A stretch of 64,000 nucleotides of DNA, from NCBI GenBank assembly GCA_016787525.1, contig JAEUUP010000026.1, positions 88,489-152,488 of the forward strand, in the 5' to 3' direction. The notes under the pieces were generated by a model, which saw only the letters and a list, made by a program, of their open reading frames with translations, had not been told where the DNA came from and made no database searches. Source of the DNA: Saprospiraceae bacterium. GTDB lineage: Bacteria > Bacteroidota > Bacteroidia > Chitinophagales > Saprospiraceae. Within the stretch, counting starts at the first letter, position 1, and every line of letters begins with the position of its first letter. The translations under genes and the position numbers were made by a program. Below are positions 31,503-39,847 of the stretch, in pieces.

Positions 31503-33524
31503 TTAGGATTCTAACTTCCGATAGATGCGCCCTTCTCCTGCATTTAGTTTTTGAAAATCTATTCTCATTTCATTGATAATCAATTTTTTATCGGCATCGT
31601 CAATGTCAACTGATGTTGAAAATTCTAAGACCACAGTCGAGTTATCCACATACTGTCCCACAGATTCATTTTCCCCGACGGAGGGGGTAGATAAAACGAT
31701 ATTTTCAGCCACGTTGTCAATAGACAAATTGACAACGAAAAGCCAGATACCAGCCGACCAAGCTATAACTTTGTGTGCATGTTGGCTCGAAGGCAGTTGC
31801 CACCATACTACTTTTTCCGTTTTAATCAGTGGCAAAAGCCAATCTGAGACTTTTCTCATGCGGTCAATCTGGTTGAAAAGCGAGCGATTTTTGCCCCATA
31901 CATAGTCACCAACTGTGGCGTTTTTGCCCTCATCGAGGTGAAAAACATAGAGTTTCGTGTAATGCTCGTTGGGCGCAGGCACAGGATGTGGGTCGCGTAA
32001 CTCGAAACCTAAGCCCATATAGCTGGGCATTTCGTTTAGAAAAGTTGCGATAAAAAAACGTGTTTCGTTGCCACGCAGATAGAAGGTATCGAATCTGGGA
32101 TCATCTTTGTCACCCGTCATCACTGTAAAATTGGGTGCTATTTTGTGATGGTGCAAAATGTGGAGATAACGTCCAAATTCAGCCATAAACCGTTCAGACC
32201 CCACGACCATACTTTGCAAATCTCCTAAAGTGGAGTCTGCTAACGACATCTCGAGATGAGCCACTTCATTGCCATAAGCCATGACCCCGTCAGGTGCGAG
32301 GAAAGTCTCTGCGAACGAGCCAAAATGAGGCATTTTCTCTCCGACTTTTTCTTTTATGTAGCCCAAAATGTCGTAAAAAGGGGTCGGTTTTTTAGGTACA
32401 CCCTTGGGGCGCATTTGCACATGAGCCATGTCGCCACGCATAAAATCCATATTGAACTGCAAAGCGACTTCTGTATAATGTTGGGCTACATAGTCCCACG
32501 TTTCGAGGCGGTGTTTTTTGAAGTCAATGACCCAATCGGCGTTATTGTCCTTATTTTCATACAATTTGTAACGTGTCAACGGACCAAAAACACGACTGAA
32601 CTCTTCGGGTTTTGTAATACGATAGTCTTTCCACTCGCGTCCTTTGTCATCAATCGTAGCTACCCCCTCAGTATCAACGGCTAAACCACGATAGGGCGGT
32701 CCCATAGTGGCAGGGACTGTTTCGAAGTGATGGTCGTACAAGAATTGAATCAAGGCCTCACGCCGTGCCAAACGTTCACCATATGCTTTTGGATAGCCAA
32801 AAAGTGTGATAAGGCGTTCATTTTCAGACATTTTATAGAAAAAATCCTCTCGTGATGGCAGTGATACTGAGGGGTCTTCTTGTTGTAAAAAACTAAGAAT
32901 GAGGTCTTGAACAACCTCATGCAAATTGTTGTCTTGTCGCACAATGTCGTTGCCGATACGTTGCAACCATTCAAAATGTTGTGGATTGGCCAATACTTGT
33001 TCCGAATAACGGTCTGTATGAGGTATGACATCCATTCCAACCGAGAAACCCAAAGCATGAAGTAGATTGATGACCACTTTAAGTTGTTTTTCGATTGTAT
33101 CCAAATGCGGCATTTGGCGATGCATCTCGGAACTGAAAAACGCTGGGTTGATTTCCCAACTTGCCATACCATACAAGCTCGCAACGACACCCGGCTCCCA
33201 TATAGGTAAAAGGTGGATACAGTTTTGGGCTTGGGGCAGAGTCAAAGCATATTTGACAACGTGCCAGAATGAGCCAATCGTTCTGACATTGATGCCGACC
33301 ATATTCGTTTTTTTGAGCCATTCCCCATTGGGCTCATGTTGGACAGGACTTTTTATGGTGTTATCTGGATTGACGGCTTCATAAAACGATGTGCCTAATT
33401 TTTTTTCAATTAAATAAACGGCTTGATAACCAGGCAGGTTGAGTACTTCTGTGGGCAGAAGGTTGGTAATAAAAGATGTCGCGCCAGACAGATAGGCGTA
33501 CACATTTTCTCTGTTTAAAGGCAT
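31503..33524 (-). CDS. Divergent GH13-like (alpha-amylase superfamily) enzyme
   Basis: 673 residues from ATG 33524 (MPLNRENVYAYLSG); 44 further upstream codons are open but atypical. No signal peptide, so cytoplasmic. The (beta/alpha)8 motifs of GH13 can be traced: region I SVGMDVIPHT near 161-170 (canonical Asn-His replaced by Pro-His-Thr), region II DFMRGDMAHV with candidate nucleophile Asp365, region III FAETFLAPDG with acid/base Glu406, and VMTGDKDDPRF near 470 as a poor region IV. A small beta domain follows, as in amylases. The substrate is unknown; related uncharacterised proteins in Bacteroidetes are annotated as alpha-amylase-family enzymes. The repeats at 32664 (DTEGV) and 32865 (EDPSVSL) are in frame. 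Confidence 0.6.
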   Translation of the reverse strand: MPLNRENVYAYLSGATSFITNLLPTEVLNLPGYQAVYLIEKKLGTSFYEAVNPDNTIKSPVQHEPNGEWLKKTNMVGINVRTIGSFWHVVKYALTLPQAQNCIHLLPIWEPGVVASLYGMASWEINPAFFSSEMHRQMPHLDTIEKQLKVVINLLHALGFSVGMDVIPHTDRYSEQVLANPQHFEWLQRIGNDIVRQDNNLHEVVQDLILSFLQQEDPSVSLPSREDFFYKMSENERLITLFGYPKAYGERLARREALIQFLYDHHFETVPATMGPPYRGLAVDTEGVATIDDKGREWKDYRITKPEEFSRVFGPLTRYKLYENKDNNADWVIDFKKHRLETWDYVAQHYTEVALQFNMDFMRGDMAHVQMRPKGVPKKPTPFYDILGYIKEKVGEKMPHFGSFAETFLAPDGVMAYGNEVAHLEMSLADSTLGDLQSMVVGSERFMAEFGRYLHILHHHKIAPNFTVMTGDKDDPRFDTFYLRGNETRFFIATFLNEMPSYMGLGFELRDPHPVPAPNEHYTKLYVFHLDEGKNATVGDYVWGKNRSLFNQIDRMRKVSDWLLPLIKTEKVVWWQLPSSQHAHKVIAWSAGIWLFVVNLSIDNVAENIVLSTPSVGENESVGQYVDNSTVVLEFSTSVDIDDADKKLIINEMRIDFQKLNAGEGRIYRKLES

Positions 33525-33736
33525 GGTTGCTGATATGTATTTTGTTATAGTTTGACAGTCAATAAGTTTGGTATTAAATAATCTCAACTTATGGGCTGTC
33601 TCATTCTTGTTGTAAATAAAGCACAAAATAAAAGACTTCAATGGAGAAATAAGCACTCCCTCAGTAAAATCATTTAGATTAATTAATTTCTTTATGTCGA
33701 TATCAAAATAAATGTGATGCTATACCTATAAAATTA

Positions 33737-33768
33737 TTTGGAAGTTTAAAACGACAAGACTACCTTTG
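33737..33768 (+). promoter_or_regulatory. Promoter of the RRM protein gene, with long leader
   Basis: TTTG (33737-33740), 20-bp spacer, TACCTTTG (33761-33768): a full consensus promoter. The leader to the ATG at 33937 would be about 160 nt, pyrimidine-rich near its 3' half, as often seen for cold-inducible RNA-binding protein genes. Confidence 0.65.
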
Positions 33769-33936
33769 TTTATGAGTTTAAAGAGTTTAAAGGCATAGTT
33801 GGAAGCCTTGAAGTTTTTGTGGTCTTATCCGTTTTTGAGCTTATCCATTCAACTTTCCTTCCTATCTTTTCGTTCTCCACTCATTCCAGTAGTGTATTTT
33901 CAATTTTTTATTTTATCATTTTTTTAATTTTTTTCG

Positions 33937-34347
33937 ATGAATATTTTTGTTGCAAAACTGAACTTCAGCACCGACAGCGCGGCGTTGCGTGAAGCATTTG
34001 AGCAATTCGGCACAGTCGAATCTGCTAACGTAATCATGGATCGCGAAACAGGTCGTTCGAAAGGCTATGGCTTTGTCGAGATGTCTGATGATAGCGAGGG
34101 TGAGGTGGCTATCAGAGCTCTGGATGGAAGCAATATTGATGGCAACACAATTGTGGTAAAAAAAGGCGAACCTCGTGAATCTCGTGGTGGCGGCGGCGGT
34201 TATAGTGGTGGTGGCAATCGCGGTGGCGGCGGCTACGGTGGTGGCGGCAATCGCGGCGGCGGTTATGGCGGTGGTGGCAATCGTGGCGGCGGCTACGGTG
34301 GTGATCGTCCACGTCGCGATGACGGAGGTGGTCGTTGGGGTCGGTAA
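33937..34347 (+). CDS. Glycine-rich RRM RNA-binding protein
   Basis: 136 residues. A single RRM covers residues 1-80 with RNP2 IFVAKL and RNP1 KGYGFVEM, both with the aromatic residues that stack on RNA. The tail (about 84-136) is built of GGGNRGGGYGG-type repeats and ends in RRDDGGGRWGR. This is the cyanobacterial Rbp / Bacteroidetes RbpA-B type; the Bacteroides homologues influence many transcripts. It is a single-gene unit with a long leader and a GC hairpin after it. The Gly-rich coding part is visibly tandem at DNA level, so length variation between strains is likely. Confidence 0.9.
   Translation: MNIFVAKLNFSTDSAALREAFEQFGTVESANVIMDRETGRSKGYGFVEMSDDSEGEVAIRALDGSNIDGNTIVVKKGEPRESRGGGGGYSGGGNRGGGGYGGGGNRGGGYGGGGNRGGGYGGDRPRRDDGGGRWGR
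34190..34310 (+). repeat. Tandem GGY/GGN coding repeat in the RRM gene
   Basis: Blocks of GGTGGTGGCAATCGTGGCGG type recur about every 27-30 bp, encoding the Gly-Asn-Arg-Tyr tail. Confidence 0.7.
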
Positions 34348-34384
34348 GACAAATTGAGACTAAAAAACATCGTTTTTAGATAAA

Positions 34385-34416
34385 AACGGCGAGTCGTGGG
34401 AACGTGGCTCGCCGTT
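34385..34416 (+). terminator. GC-rich hairpin after the RRM gene
   Basis: AACGGCGAG and CTCGCCGTT (34385-34393 / 34408-34416), 40 bp past the stop; no U-run follows, so termination is uncertain. Confidence 0.5.
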
Positions 34417-34496
34417 CGTTACATTCAGTGGGTGCAACGCCTCTTACCGACATCAACGCAATTCGTAGCCGTACAGGAACTTCTAATTTGACAAAA

Positions 34497-34558
34497 ACCT
34501 CCCTCTATCTCCCCCTTTTCGGCGGTGAAGCCACCATTTTTCAACTAAAAAATTACCA
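34497..34558 (+). repeat. Half copy of the nested-palindrome element (remnant D)
   Basis: CCTCCCTCTATCTCCCCC then TTTTCGGCGGTGAAGCCACC, TTTTTCAACTAAAAAATTACC: the right half of the element starting inside the central arm. The GC hairpin has lost pairing (GGTGAAGCCACC), unlike intact copies. Confidence 0.7.
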
Positions 34559-34639
34559 AGAGTTGAAATAGATATGTTCTCTTTTATTTGCATTCAATAG
34601 CGAAACAAAGCCTAAATTCGCTCCTTAAAAATTGAAACA

Positions 34640-36031
34640 ATGAAAAATATAATTTTGACTGTCATTCTGGGCGTATGTCTCATTTGTCAAATATCCCCCT
34701 CAGTATGGGCGCAAAATCCAATGCCTAAAAAGCTGATTTCAGGGCCTATGTTGGGCTATATCGAGCATCGCGAAGTTCAGATTTGGCTGGAAGTTGCTCA
34801 GAGTGTTCAATCTGTTGACATTGTTTATCATGCCGCAGGTAGCACAAAAATGATGAAAGCACACGTCGAAAAAGAACGACTCGGACGTGTCTATAATCCT
34901 GTTAAACTGACACTTGAGGGATTGGAAATGAATACGGTGTACAACTATCAAATACTGCTCGATGGTGAAAAACAAAGCAGCACGTTTCCATTTACCTTTC
35001 GCACCAAAAAACTGTGGGAATGGCGCGAGGACGCACCCAATTTCACCTTTTTGCTCGGTTCGTGTTTCTATCTGAACGACCCCGCTTATGACCGTCCAGG
35101 CAAGCCGTATGGGCAAGACCCACGCATTTTGGAGACTATGGGCAATATGCCTACTGATTTTATGCTTTGGTTAGGCGACAATTTGTACCTGCGCGAAGCG
35201 GATTTTTCCTCAGCTTCGGGTATCGCTTATCGCTATTCGACCAATTTTAGGCATCCTGCGATGCAAAAACTGAGGGGTACACGTGCCAATTATGCCATCT
35301 GGGACGACCATGATTACGGTCCCAACGATTCTGATGGCAAATTTGAACTCAAAGAAGTCTCCTTGGCGCATTTCAAGCGTTATTGGGCAAACAAAACTTT
35401 TGGCGAGGCAGACAACGCTGGGGCGTACCATAAATTCAAATGGAGCGATTGCGATTTCTTCTGTATGGACGACCGTTTTTATCGCTCTGCCAACACTTTG
35501 CCCGATTCATTAGGTGGCAAACCGAATCCGAATAAACAATTTTATGGCAAAAAACAACTCGATTGGCTCAAAAACGGCTTGATTTCTTCCGAAGCTTCAT
35601 TCAAGTTTATCGTCACAGGTGGGCAAGTTTTGAATCCGTTATCCGACCGCGAATGTTTTATGTTTTATCCTTCTGAGTGGTCAGAATTGATGAGTTTTAT
35701 TGTCGAAAACAAGATTGAAGGCGTTGTTTTTTTGTCGGGTGACCAACATTACAGCGAAATGATTAAGCGACAAATTGCGCCCGATTTCTATCCTTTTTAT
35801 GATTTTACTTGCTCCCCAGTCACATCGGGTGTGAAGGACATCAATAAAACAAAGGCGTTTAATAATCCTCTTCGCGTAGAAGGTTCATTACTGATTGCCA
35901 ATAATTTTGGTAAAATATCCGTTAGTGGTAAAAAAGGCGAACGAAAACTCACTTTTGAAACTTTTGACATTGATGGCAAAAATCGTTGGCAATTCACCCT
36001 CAATCAGAAAGATTTGACGCTATCTAAATAG
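34640..36031 (+). CDS. Exported PhoD-like alkaline phosphatase/phosphodiesterase
   Basis: 463 residues, a periplasmic or secreted metallophosphatase. The signal peptide (1-25) ends ISPSVWAQ, in which PSV comes from the TACTGAGGGG-family copy at 34696. An N-terminal beta domain (about 35-120) precedes the calcineurin-like core: FLLGSCFY, WLGDNLYLREADF, IWDDHDYGPND and FLSGDQHYSEM supply Asp, Asn and His metal ligands. PhoD enzymes use Fe/Ca and release phosphate from mono- and diesters. A near-match repeat at 35268 encodes LRGT. It appears to be monocistronic; I see no clear Pho box. Confidence 0.87.
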   Translation: MKNIILTVILGVCLICQISPSVWAQNPMPKKLISGPMLGYIEHREVQIWLEVAQSVQSVDIVYHAAGSTKMMKAHVEKERLGRVYNPVKLTLEGLEMNTVYNYQILLDGEKQSSTFPFTFRTKKLWEWREDAPNFTFLLGSCFYLNDPAYDRPGKPYGQDPRILETMGNMPTDFMLWLGDNLYLREADFSSASGIAYRYSTNFRHPAMQKLRGTRANYAIWDDHDYGPNDSDGKFELKEVSLAHFKRYWANKTFGEADNAGAYHKFKWSDCDFFCMDDRFYRSANTLPDSLGGKPNPNKQFYGKKQLDWLKNGLISSEASFKFIVTGGQVLNPLSDRECFMFYPSEWSELMSFIVENKIEGVVFLSGDQHYSEMIKRQIAPDFYPFYDFTCSPVTSGVKDINKTKAFNNPLRVEGSLLIANNFGKISVSGKKGERKLTFETFDIDGKNRWQFTLNQKDLTLSK

Positions 36032-36144
36032 TAAAAGCAGCATTTTTGCGAAACATATAATCTTTTATTTGCGAACAAAATACTTACCCAAAGCATTTTA
36101 TAATTTTGCATTTTACAGTTCAATCATCCATAAAAAACTCAACG

Positions 36145-36828
36145 ATGCTAAAATTCTTAAAAAAAATCCAACTAACAATCATTGCTTTTATCCTCTGCCT
36201 ACCCCTCAGTAAAGCCCAATTTGAAGTGGGCATAACGGGTGGATTTTACAACTATCGAGGCGATCTGACAGACCCCTCAGTAGCAAAGCTGGAATTGCAG
36301 CCCAGTTTTGGCGCATTTGTCCGTTACACACCACATCGCTACATCACCATTCGTGGCAATTACCTTCAAGGCAAACTGAAAGCCTCTGATTTGCAATCAC
36401 CTAACCCTTCTACACGCTATCGCGGTGTGGTATTTGAATCCACTTTGCGCGAGTTTTCAATTGTAGGTGAATTCAATGTTTTAGGCAATAGCAACGAAAA
36501 CTACTACGAAGTAGGCGGTGTTTTCATCAATCCTTATGTATATGGTGGCATTGGCTTCGCTTCTAATAGTGACGGACCCGTCGCTCCTGCCGACACACGC
36601 CCTTATCCATTTCCAGAAGATGGGGCTAAAAGTATTGTGCCTGCATTCCCATTGGGTTTGGGCTTAAAAGTGCAGTTTGGCGACTATCTGTCTGTGGGTT
36701 TCGATGCAGGTATCAGAACCACATTTTCGGACTATCTTGATGGGGTCAGCAAAATTGCGAATCCCAAAAGTAAAGACTTCTACTCCTATGCAGGCTTAAC
36801 AGTCAGCTATTGCTTTGGCAATTATTAA
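36145..36828 (+). CDS. DUF6089-like outer-membrane beta-barrel protein
   Basis: 227 residues from ATG 36145 (MLKFLKKIQLTIIAFIL); an upstream in-frame ATG at 36106 overlaps the TAATTTTG box (36101-36108) and is unlikely. The signal peptide ends LPLSKAQ, where PLS is encoded by the repeat copy at 36202; a second copy at 36273 encodes TDPSVAK. The mature protein (FEVGITGGFYNYRGDL, then YITIRGNYLQGKL, ending GLTVSYCFGNY) has alternating aromatic strands and a terminal aromatic residue, as in small 8-stranded barrels. Related proteins are lumped with DUF6089 in Bacteroidetes. The role is unknown. Confidence 0.7.
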   Translation: MLKFLKKIQLTIIAFILCLPLSKAQFEVGITGGFYNYRGDLTDPSVAKLELQPSFGAFVRYTPHRYITIRGNYLQGKLKASDLQSPNPSTRYRGVVFESTLREFSIVGEFNVLGNSNENYYEVGGVFINPYVYGGIGFASNSDGPVAPADTRPYPFPEDGAKSIVPAFPLGLGLKVQFGDYLSVGFDAGIRTTFSDYLDGVSKIANPKSKDFYSYAGLTVSYCFGNY

Positions 36829-36851
36829 TTTTCATAAAAAAACAAATTTTT

Positions 36852-36890
36852 AAACCGTTTGACAATGATTCTTGCATCGTCAAACGGTTT
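36852..36890 (+). terminator. Terminator after the barrel protein gene
   Basis: AAACCGTTTGAC pairs with GTCAAACGGTTT around 15 nt; TTCTTTT follows. Confidence 0.75.
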
Positions 36891-36898
36891 TCTTTTGC

Positions 36899-36906
36899 TA
36901 CCTTTG
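36899..36906 (+). promoter_or_regulatory. Candidate -7 box TACCTTTG for the ABC-F gene
   Basis: Just downstream of the terminator and 113 bp before the ABC-F start; the TACTGAGGGG-family copy at 36953 lies in the leader. Confidence 0.45.
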
Positions 36907-37018
36907 CGGCGCGAAAAATAAACAACGCTGAGTTTTTGAGCGGTTTGAAGACCCCCTCAGTATTTCAGTTTGTTTTTCAAAAAATATCTCTAACAATCAT
37001 TTCCAATCTCGGTTTTTC

Positions 37019-38656
37019 ATGCTTACGGTCAATAACGTTGCGTTGCAATTTGGCAAACGTGTTCTTTTCGATGAGGTCAATCTCAAATTCACCAAAGGTA
37101 ATTGCTATGGTGTCATTGGTGCAAATGGCGCAGGCAAATCCACTTTTATCAAAATTTTGTCGGGCGAAATTGAGCCAAATCGTGGCGAAGTGAGCATCGA
37201 ACCCGGCAATCGTATGGCTATTTTGTCGCAAAACCACTTCGCATTCGACGATGTGCGTGTTCTCGACACCGTGATGATGGGGCATAAACGCCTCTACGAC
37301 ATCATGATTGAAAAAAATGCCATCTACGACAATCCGAATGCAACGGAAGAAGAATCTATGCACGCCGCCGAGTTGGAAGCCGAATTTGGCGAGATGAACG
37401 GCTGGATGGCGGAGTCTGATGCGGCAGAATTGCTTTCCAATCTGGGTATCAAAGAAGCCTACCACGATTCTTTGGTGCGCGAATTGAGTGGCAAAGACAA
37501 AATCAAAGTCCTCTTGGCACAAGCTCTGTTTGGCAATCCCGACATTTTGCTCATGGACGAGCCAACCAACGACTTGGATGCTGAAACGACCGAGTGGCTG
37601 TGCGATTTCTTAGCCGACTACGAAAACTTAGTCATCGTCGTCTCGCACGACCGTCACTTCTTAGACATGGTGTGTACCCATGTTGTGGACGTTGACTTTG
37701 GCAAAATCCGTTTGTTTACTGGTAACTATACGTTCTGGTACGAAACAAGCCAATTGTTGTCGCGCCAAATGGCTGATAAAAACAAGAAAATAGAGCAAAA
37801 ACGTGCTGAGATGATGGAATTCATCGCGCGATTCTCTGCCAATGCGTCAAAATCGAAACAAGCGACCAGCCGTAAGAAAGCTTTGGACAAATTGAATTTG
37901 GAAGACATGCGCCCATCGAGCCGTCGTTATCCATTTATCAATTTCAAACCTGAGCGCGACCCAGGCGATGTGATTTTTGAATGCGAAAACCTCTCAAAAC
38001 GTGCAGAAAATGGCGAATTTTTGTTCCAAAACGTCAGTTTCAGGATGAATAAAGGCGAAAAAGTTGCCATCCTTTGCCGCAATGCCAATATTCCGACGGC
38101 GTTTTTCAATATCATTTCGGGTGAAGACAAGGACTTTACAGGTAAGTTTTCTTATGGTCAAACCATATCCCCTCAGTATTTGCCCAACGACAATACGCAA
38201 TTTTTCACAGGCACAAATGATATGAACCTCATTGACTGGTTGCGTCAGTTCTCGAAAGAAAAAGACGAGTCGTTCATTCGTGGATTTTTAGGTCGTATGT
38301 TGTTCAGTGGTGAGGAAGTGTTCAAGAATTCGAGCGTTTTGTCGGGAGGTGAAAAAGTGCGTTGTATGATGTCGAAAGCGATGTTGGCAAATCCTAACTT
38401 CGTCATCATGGATGAGCCAACCAACCACCTTGACTTGGAAAGTATCACGGCTTTGAACAATGGCATGAAAGACTTTACAGGCAATATGATTTTCACAAGC
38501 CATGACTATCAAATCTTGGATACGGTTGCCAATCGCATCATCGAAATCACCCCCAATGGCATGATTGACCAATTGATGACTTATGGCGAGTACATCCACA
38601 GCTCACGCATCAAGACTTTGCGAGAAGAGTTGTATGGTGACGCTGTTTCTGCATAA
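37019..38656 (+). CDS. ABC-F ATPase, YbiT-like, with one eroded ATP site
   Basis: 545 residues, a soluble ABC-F protein expected to act at the ribosomal E-site. Two ATP-binding domains are joined by a linker rich in Lys/Glu (about 245-310, KQATSRKKALDKL). Domain 1 has Walker A GANGAGKST and Walker B LLMDEPTND, but its signature reads LSGKDK instead of LSGGE/Q. Domain 2 has a normal signature LSGGEK and Walker B VIMDEPTNH, but the Walker A place reads LCRNANIPTAFF with no GKS/T. The composite sites are therefore unequal: Walker A1 with signature 2 is intact, and Walker A2 with signature 1 is degenerate. The repeat at 38169 encodes SPQY. The closest E. coli relative by length and sequence is YbiT. 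Confidence 0.88.
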   Translation: MLTVNNVALQFGKRVLFDEVNLKFTKGNCYGVIGANGAGKSTFIKILSGEIEPNRGEVSIEPGNRMAILSQNHFAFDDVRVLDTVMMGHKRLYDIMIEKNAIYDNPNATEEESMHAAELEAEFGEMNGWMAESDAAELLSNLGIKEAYHDSLVRELSGKDKIKVLLAQALFGNPDILLMDEPTNDLDAETTEWLCDFLADYENLVIVVSHDRHFLDMVCTHVVDVDFGKIRLFTGNYTFWYETSQLLSRQMADKNKKIEQKRAEMMEFIARFSANASKSKQATSRKKALDKLNLEDMRPSSRRYPFINFKPERDPGDVIFECENLSKRAENGEFLFQNVSFRMNKGEKVAILCRNANIPTAFFNIISGEDKDFTGKFSYGQTISPQYLPNDNTQFFTGTNDMNLIDWLRQFSKEKDESFIRGFLGRMLFSGEEVFKNSSVLSGGEKVRCMMSKAMLANPNFVIMDEPTNHLDLESITALNNGMKDFTGNMIFTSHDYQILDTVANRIIEITPNGMIDQLMTYGEYIHSSRIKTLREELYGDAVSA

Positions 38657-38677
38657 AAAGGAAAGAGTTAAAAATAA

Positions 38678-38711
38678 AAAAGGGCTATTTGTTGCGACAA
38701 ATAGCCCTTTT
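38678..38711. terminator. Bidirectional terminator between ABC-F and tatC
   Basis: AAAAGGGCTATTTGT pairs perfectly with ACAAATAGCCCTTTT around TGCG; it serves the two convergent genes. Confidence 0.9.
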
Positions 38712-38722
38712 GTTTTCGATTT

Positions 38723-39577
38723 TTATGCCTTTTGAGCCAAAGCTCGTCGTTTTTCAACTCTTTTTGACACCACGATGCCGACCTCAAATAAGGTATAAAG
38801 TGGTACAAAAACCAATAATTGCGACACCATATCGGGCGAAGGTGTGATGATACCCGCAGCCAAGAGCAAGACAACAACCATGTGCTTGCGATATTGAGTC
38901 AACATTTTTGAACTCACAATACCGATGCGTGCAAGAAAATAAATGATGACAGGCAACTCAAATACAAGTCCAATCGGCAAAGTAAACATGGTCAGATACC
39001 CGATGTAAGAGTCGAGCGATGCTGTGCCACCGACGTTTGCCATTTTGTAATTTGCCAAAAAAGAAATGGCAAAAGGTGTAATGATGAAATAGCCAAACAG
39101 CACACCTGCAATAAATAAAGCTGAACAAACGGTAACAAAACCTTTGGCAGCTTTGATTTCTTCCTCCATCAATCCAGGCTTGATGAACAACCAAAATTGC
39201 CAAAATACGAACGGAATTGCGCCTAAAAGCCCAACAATCAAGGCAATTTGCATATGTTTGAAGAATACCTCACCAATTTCTGTTGTAAATAAACTCAATG
39301 AAGGCGGTGTCAAACACAGGTCTTTTGCCCCTGTTTTGGCAGCTATATCACACATTAACTTGTAAGTCGGAAACGATTTGTCAATGGGTGCGTAAATAAT
39401 CATATTGAAAAACCATTCACCCATCGCAAATACGATGATAACGCCGACTAAAATGGCAATTAAAGCCCGAATGATGCGCGCACGCAACTCGTCGAGGTGT
39501 TCCCAAAAAGACATTTCGTCCTTCTTTTTCACCTCATAATCGGGTTCTTTATCAACATCAACTTGATCTAATGGCAT
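38723..39577 (-). CDS. tatC: Twin-arginine translocase subunit TatC
   Basis: The signal-peptide receptor of the Tat pathway for folded proteins; inner membrane, 284 residues with six membrane segments. MSFWEHLDELRARIIRA (residues about 22-38) is the conserved N-terminal motif with the Glu that contacts the twin-arginine signal. FWQFWLFIKPGLMEEE and ITPSPDMVSQLLVFVPLYTLFE are further family blocks. A Lys-rich start (DKEPDYEVKKKDE) precedes it. TatA/B genes are not in the window. The promoter lies inside the loop of two opposed repeat copies. Confidence 0.95.
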   Translation of the reverse strand: MPLDQVDVDKEPDYEVKKKDEMSFWEHLDELRARIIRALIAILVGVIIVFAMGEWFFNMIIYAPIDKSFPTYKLMCDIAAKTGAKDLCLTPPSLSLFTTEIGEVFFKHMQIALIVGLLGAIPFVFWQFWLFIKPGLMEEEIKAAKGFVTVCSALFIAGVLFGYFIITPFAISFLANYKMANVGGTASLDSYIGYLTMFTLPIGLVFELPVIIYFLARIGIVSSKMLTQYRKHMVVVLLLAAGIITPSPDMVSQLLVFVPLYTLFEVGIVVSKRVEKRRALAQKA

Positions 39578-39606
39578 GTTTCTTTTTTGCTTTATTAATT
39601 AAAGAC

Positions 39607-39668
39607 CCCCTCAGTATGAGAGGGACTGCAAAACTACAAATTTCATCGTTAAACAAAATACTGAGGGG
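39607..39668. promoter_or_regulatory. tatC promoter between two opposed TACTGAGGGG copies
   Basis: Minus-strand -7 box TAGTTTTG (CAAAACTA, 39629-39636) and a TTTG (39657-39654) 17 bp before it. Repeat copies at 39607 (minus) and 39659 (plus) flank the box and could pair around it. Confidence 0.45.
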
Positions 39669-39847
39669 GATGTTTCAAATAAAACGGTCGCCTTATTTTT
39701 TGACAAGTTTTTAACATTTAAAAACAAAAAACAACTTATCTTTACATATAGAAAGCTATATATTTTGTGAGCTATTTTGCAAATAGTTAGTTATCAATAT
39801 TTTAAAAATATTATCAAGTCTAATCGAATAAAATTTTCAAGAAAAAA

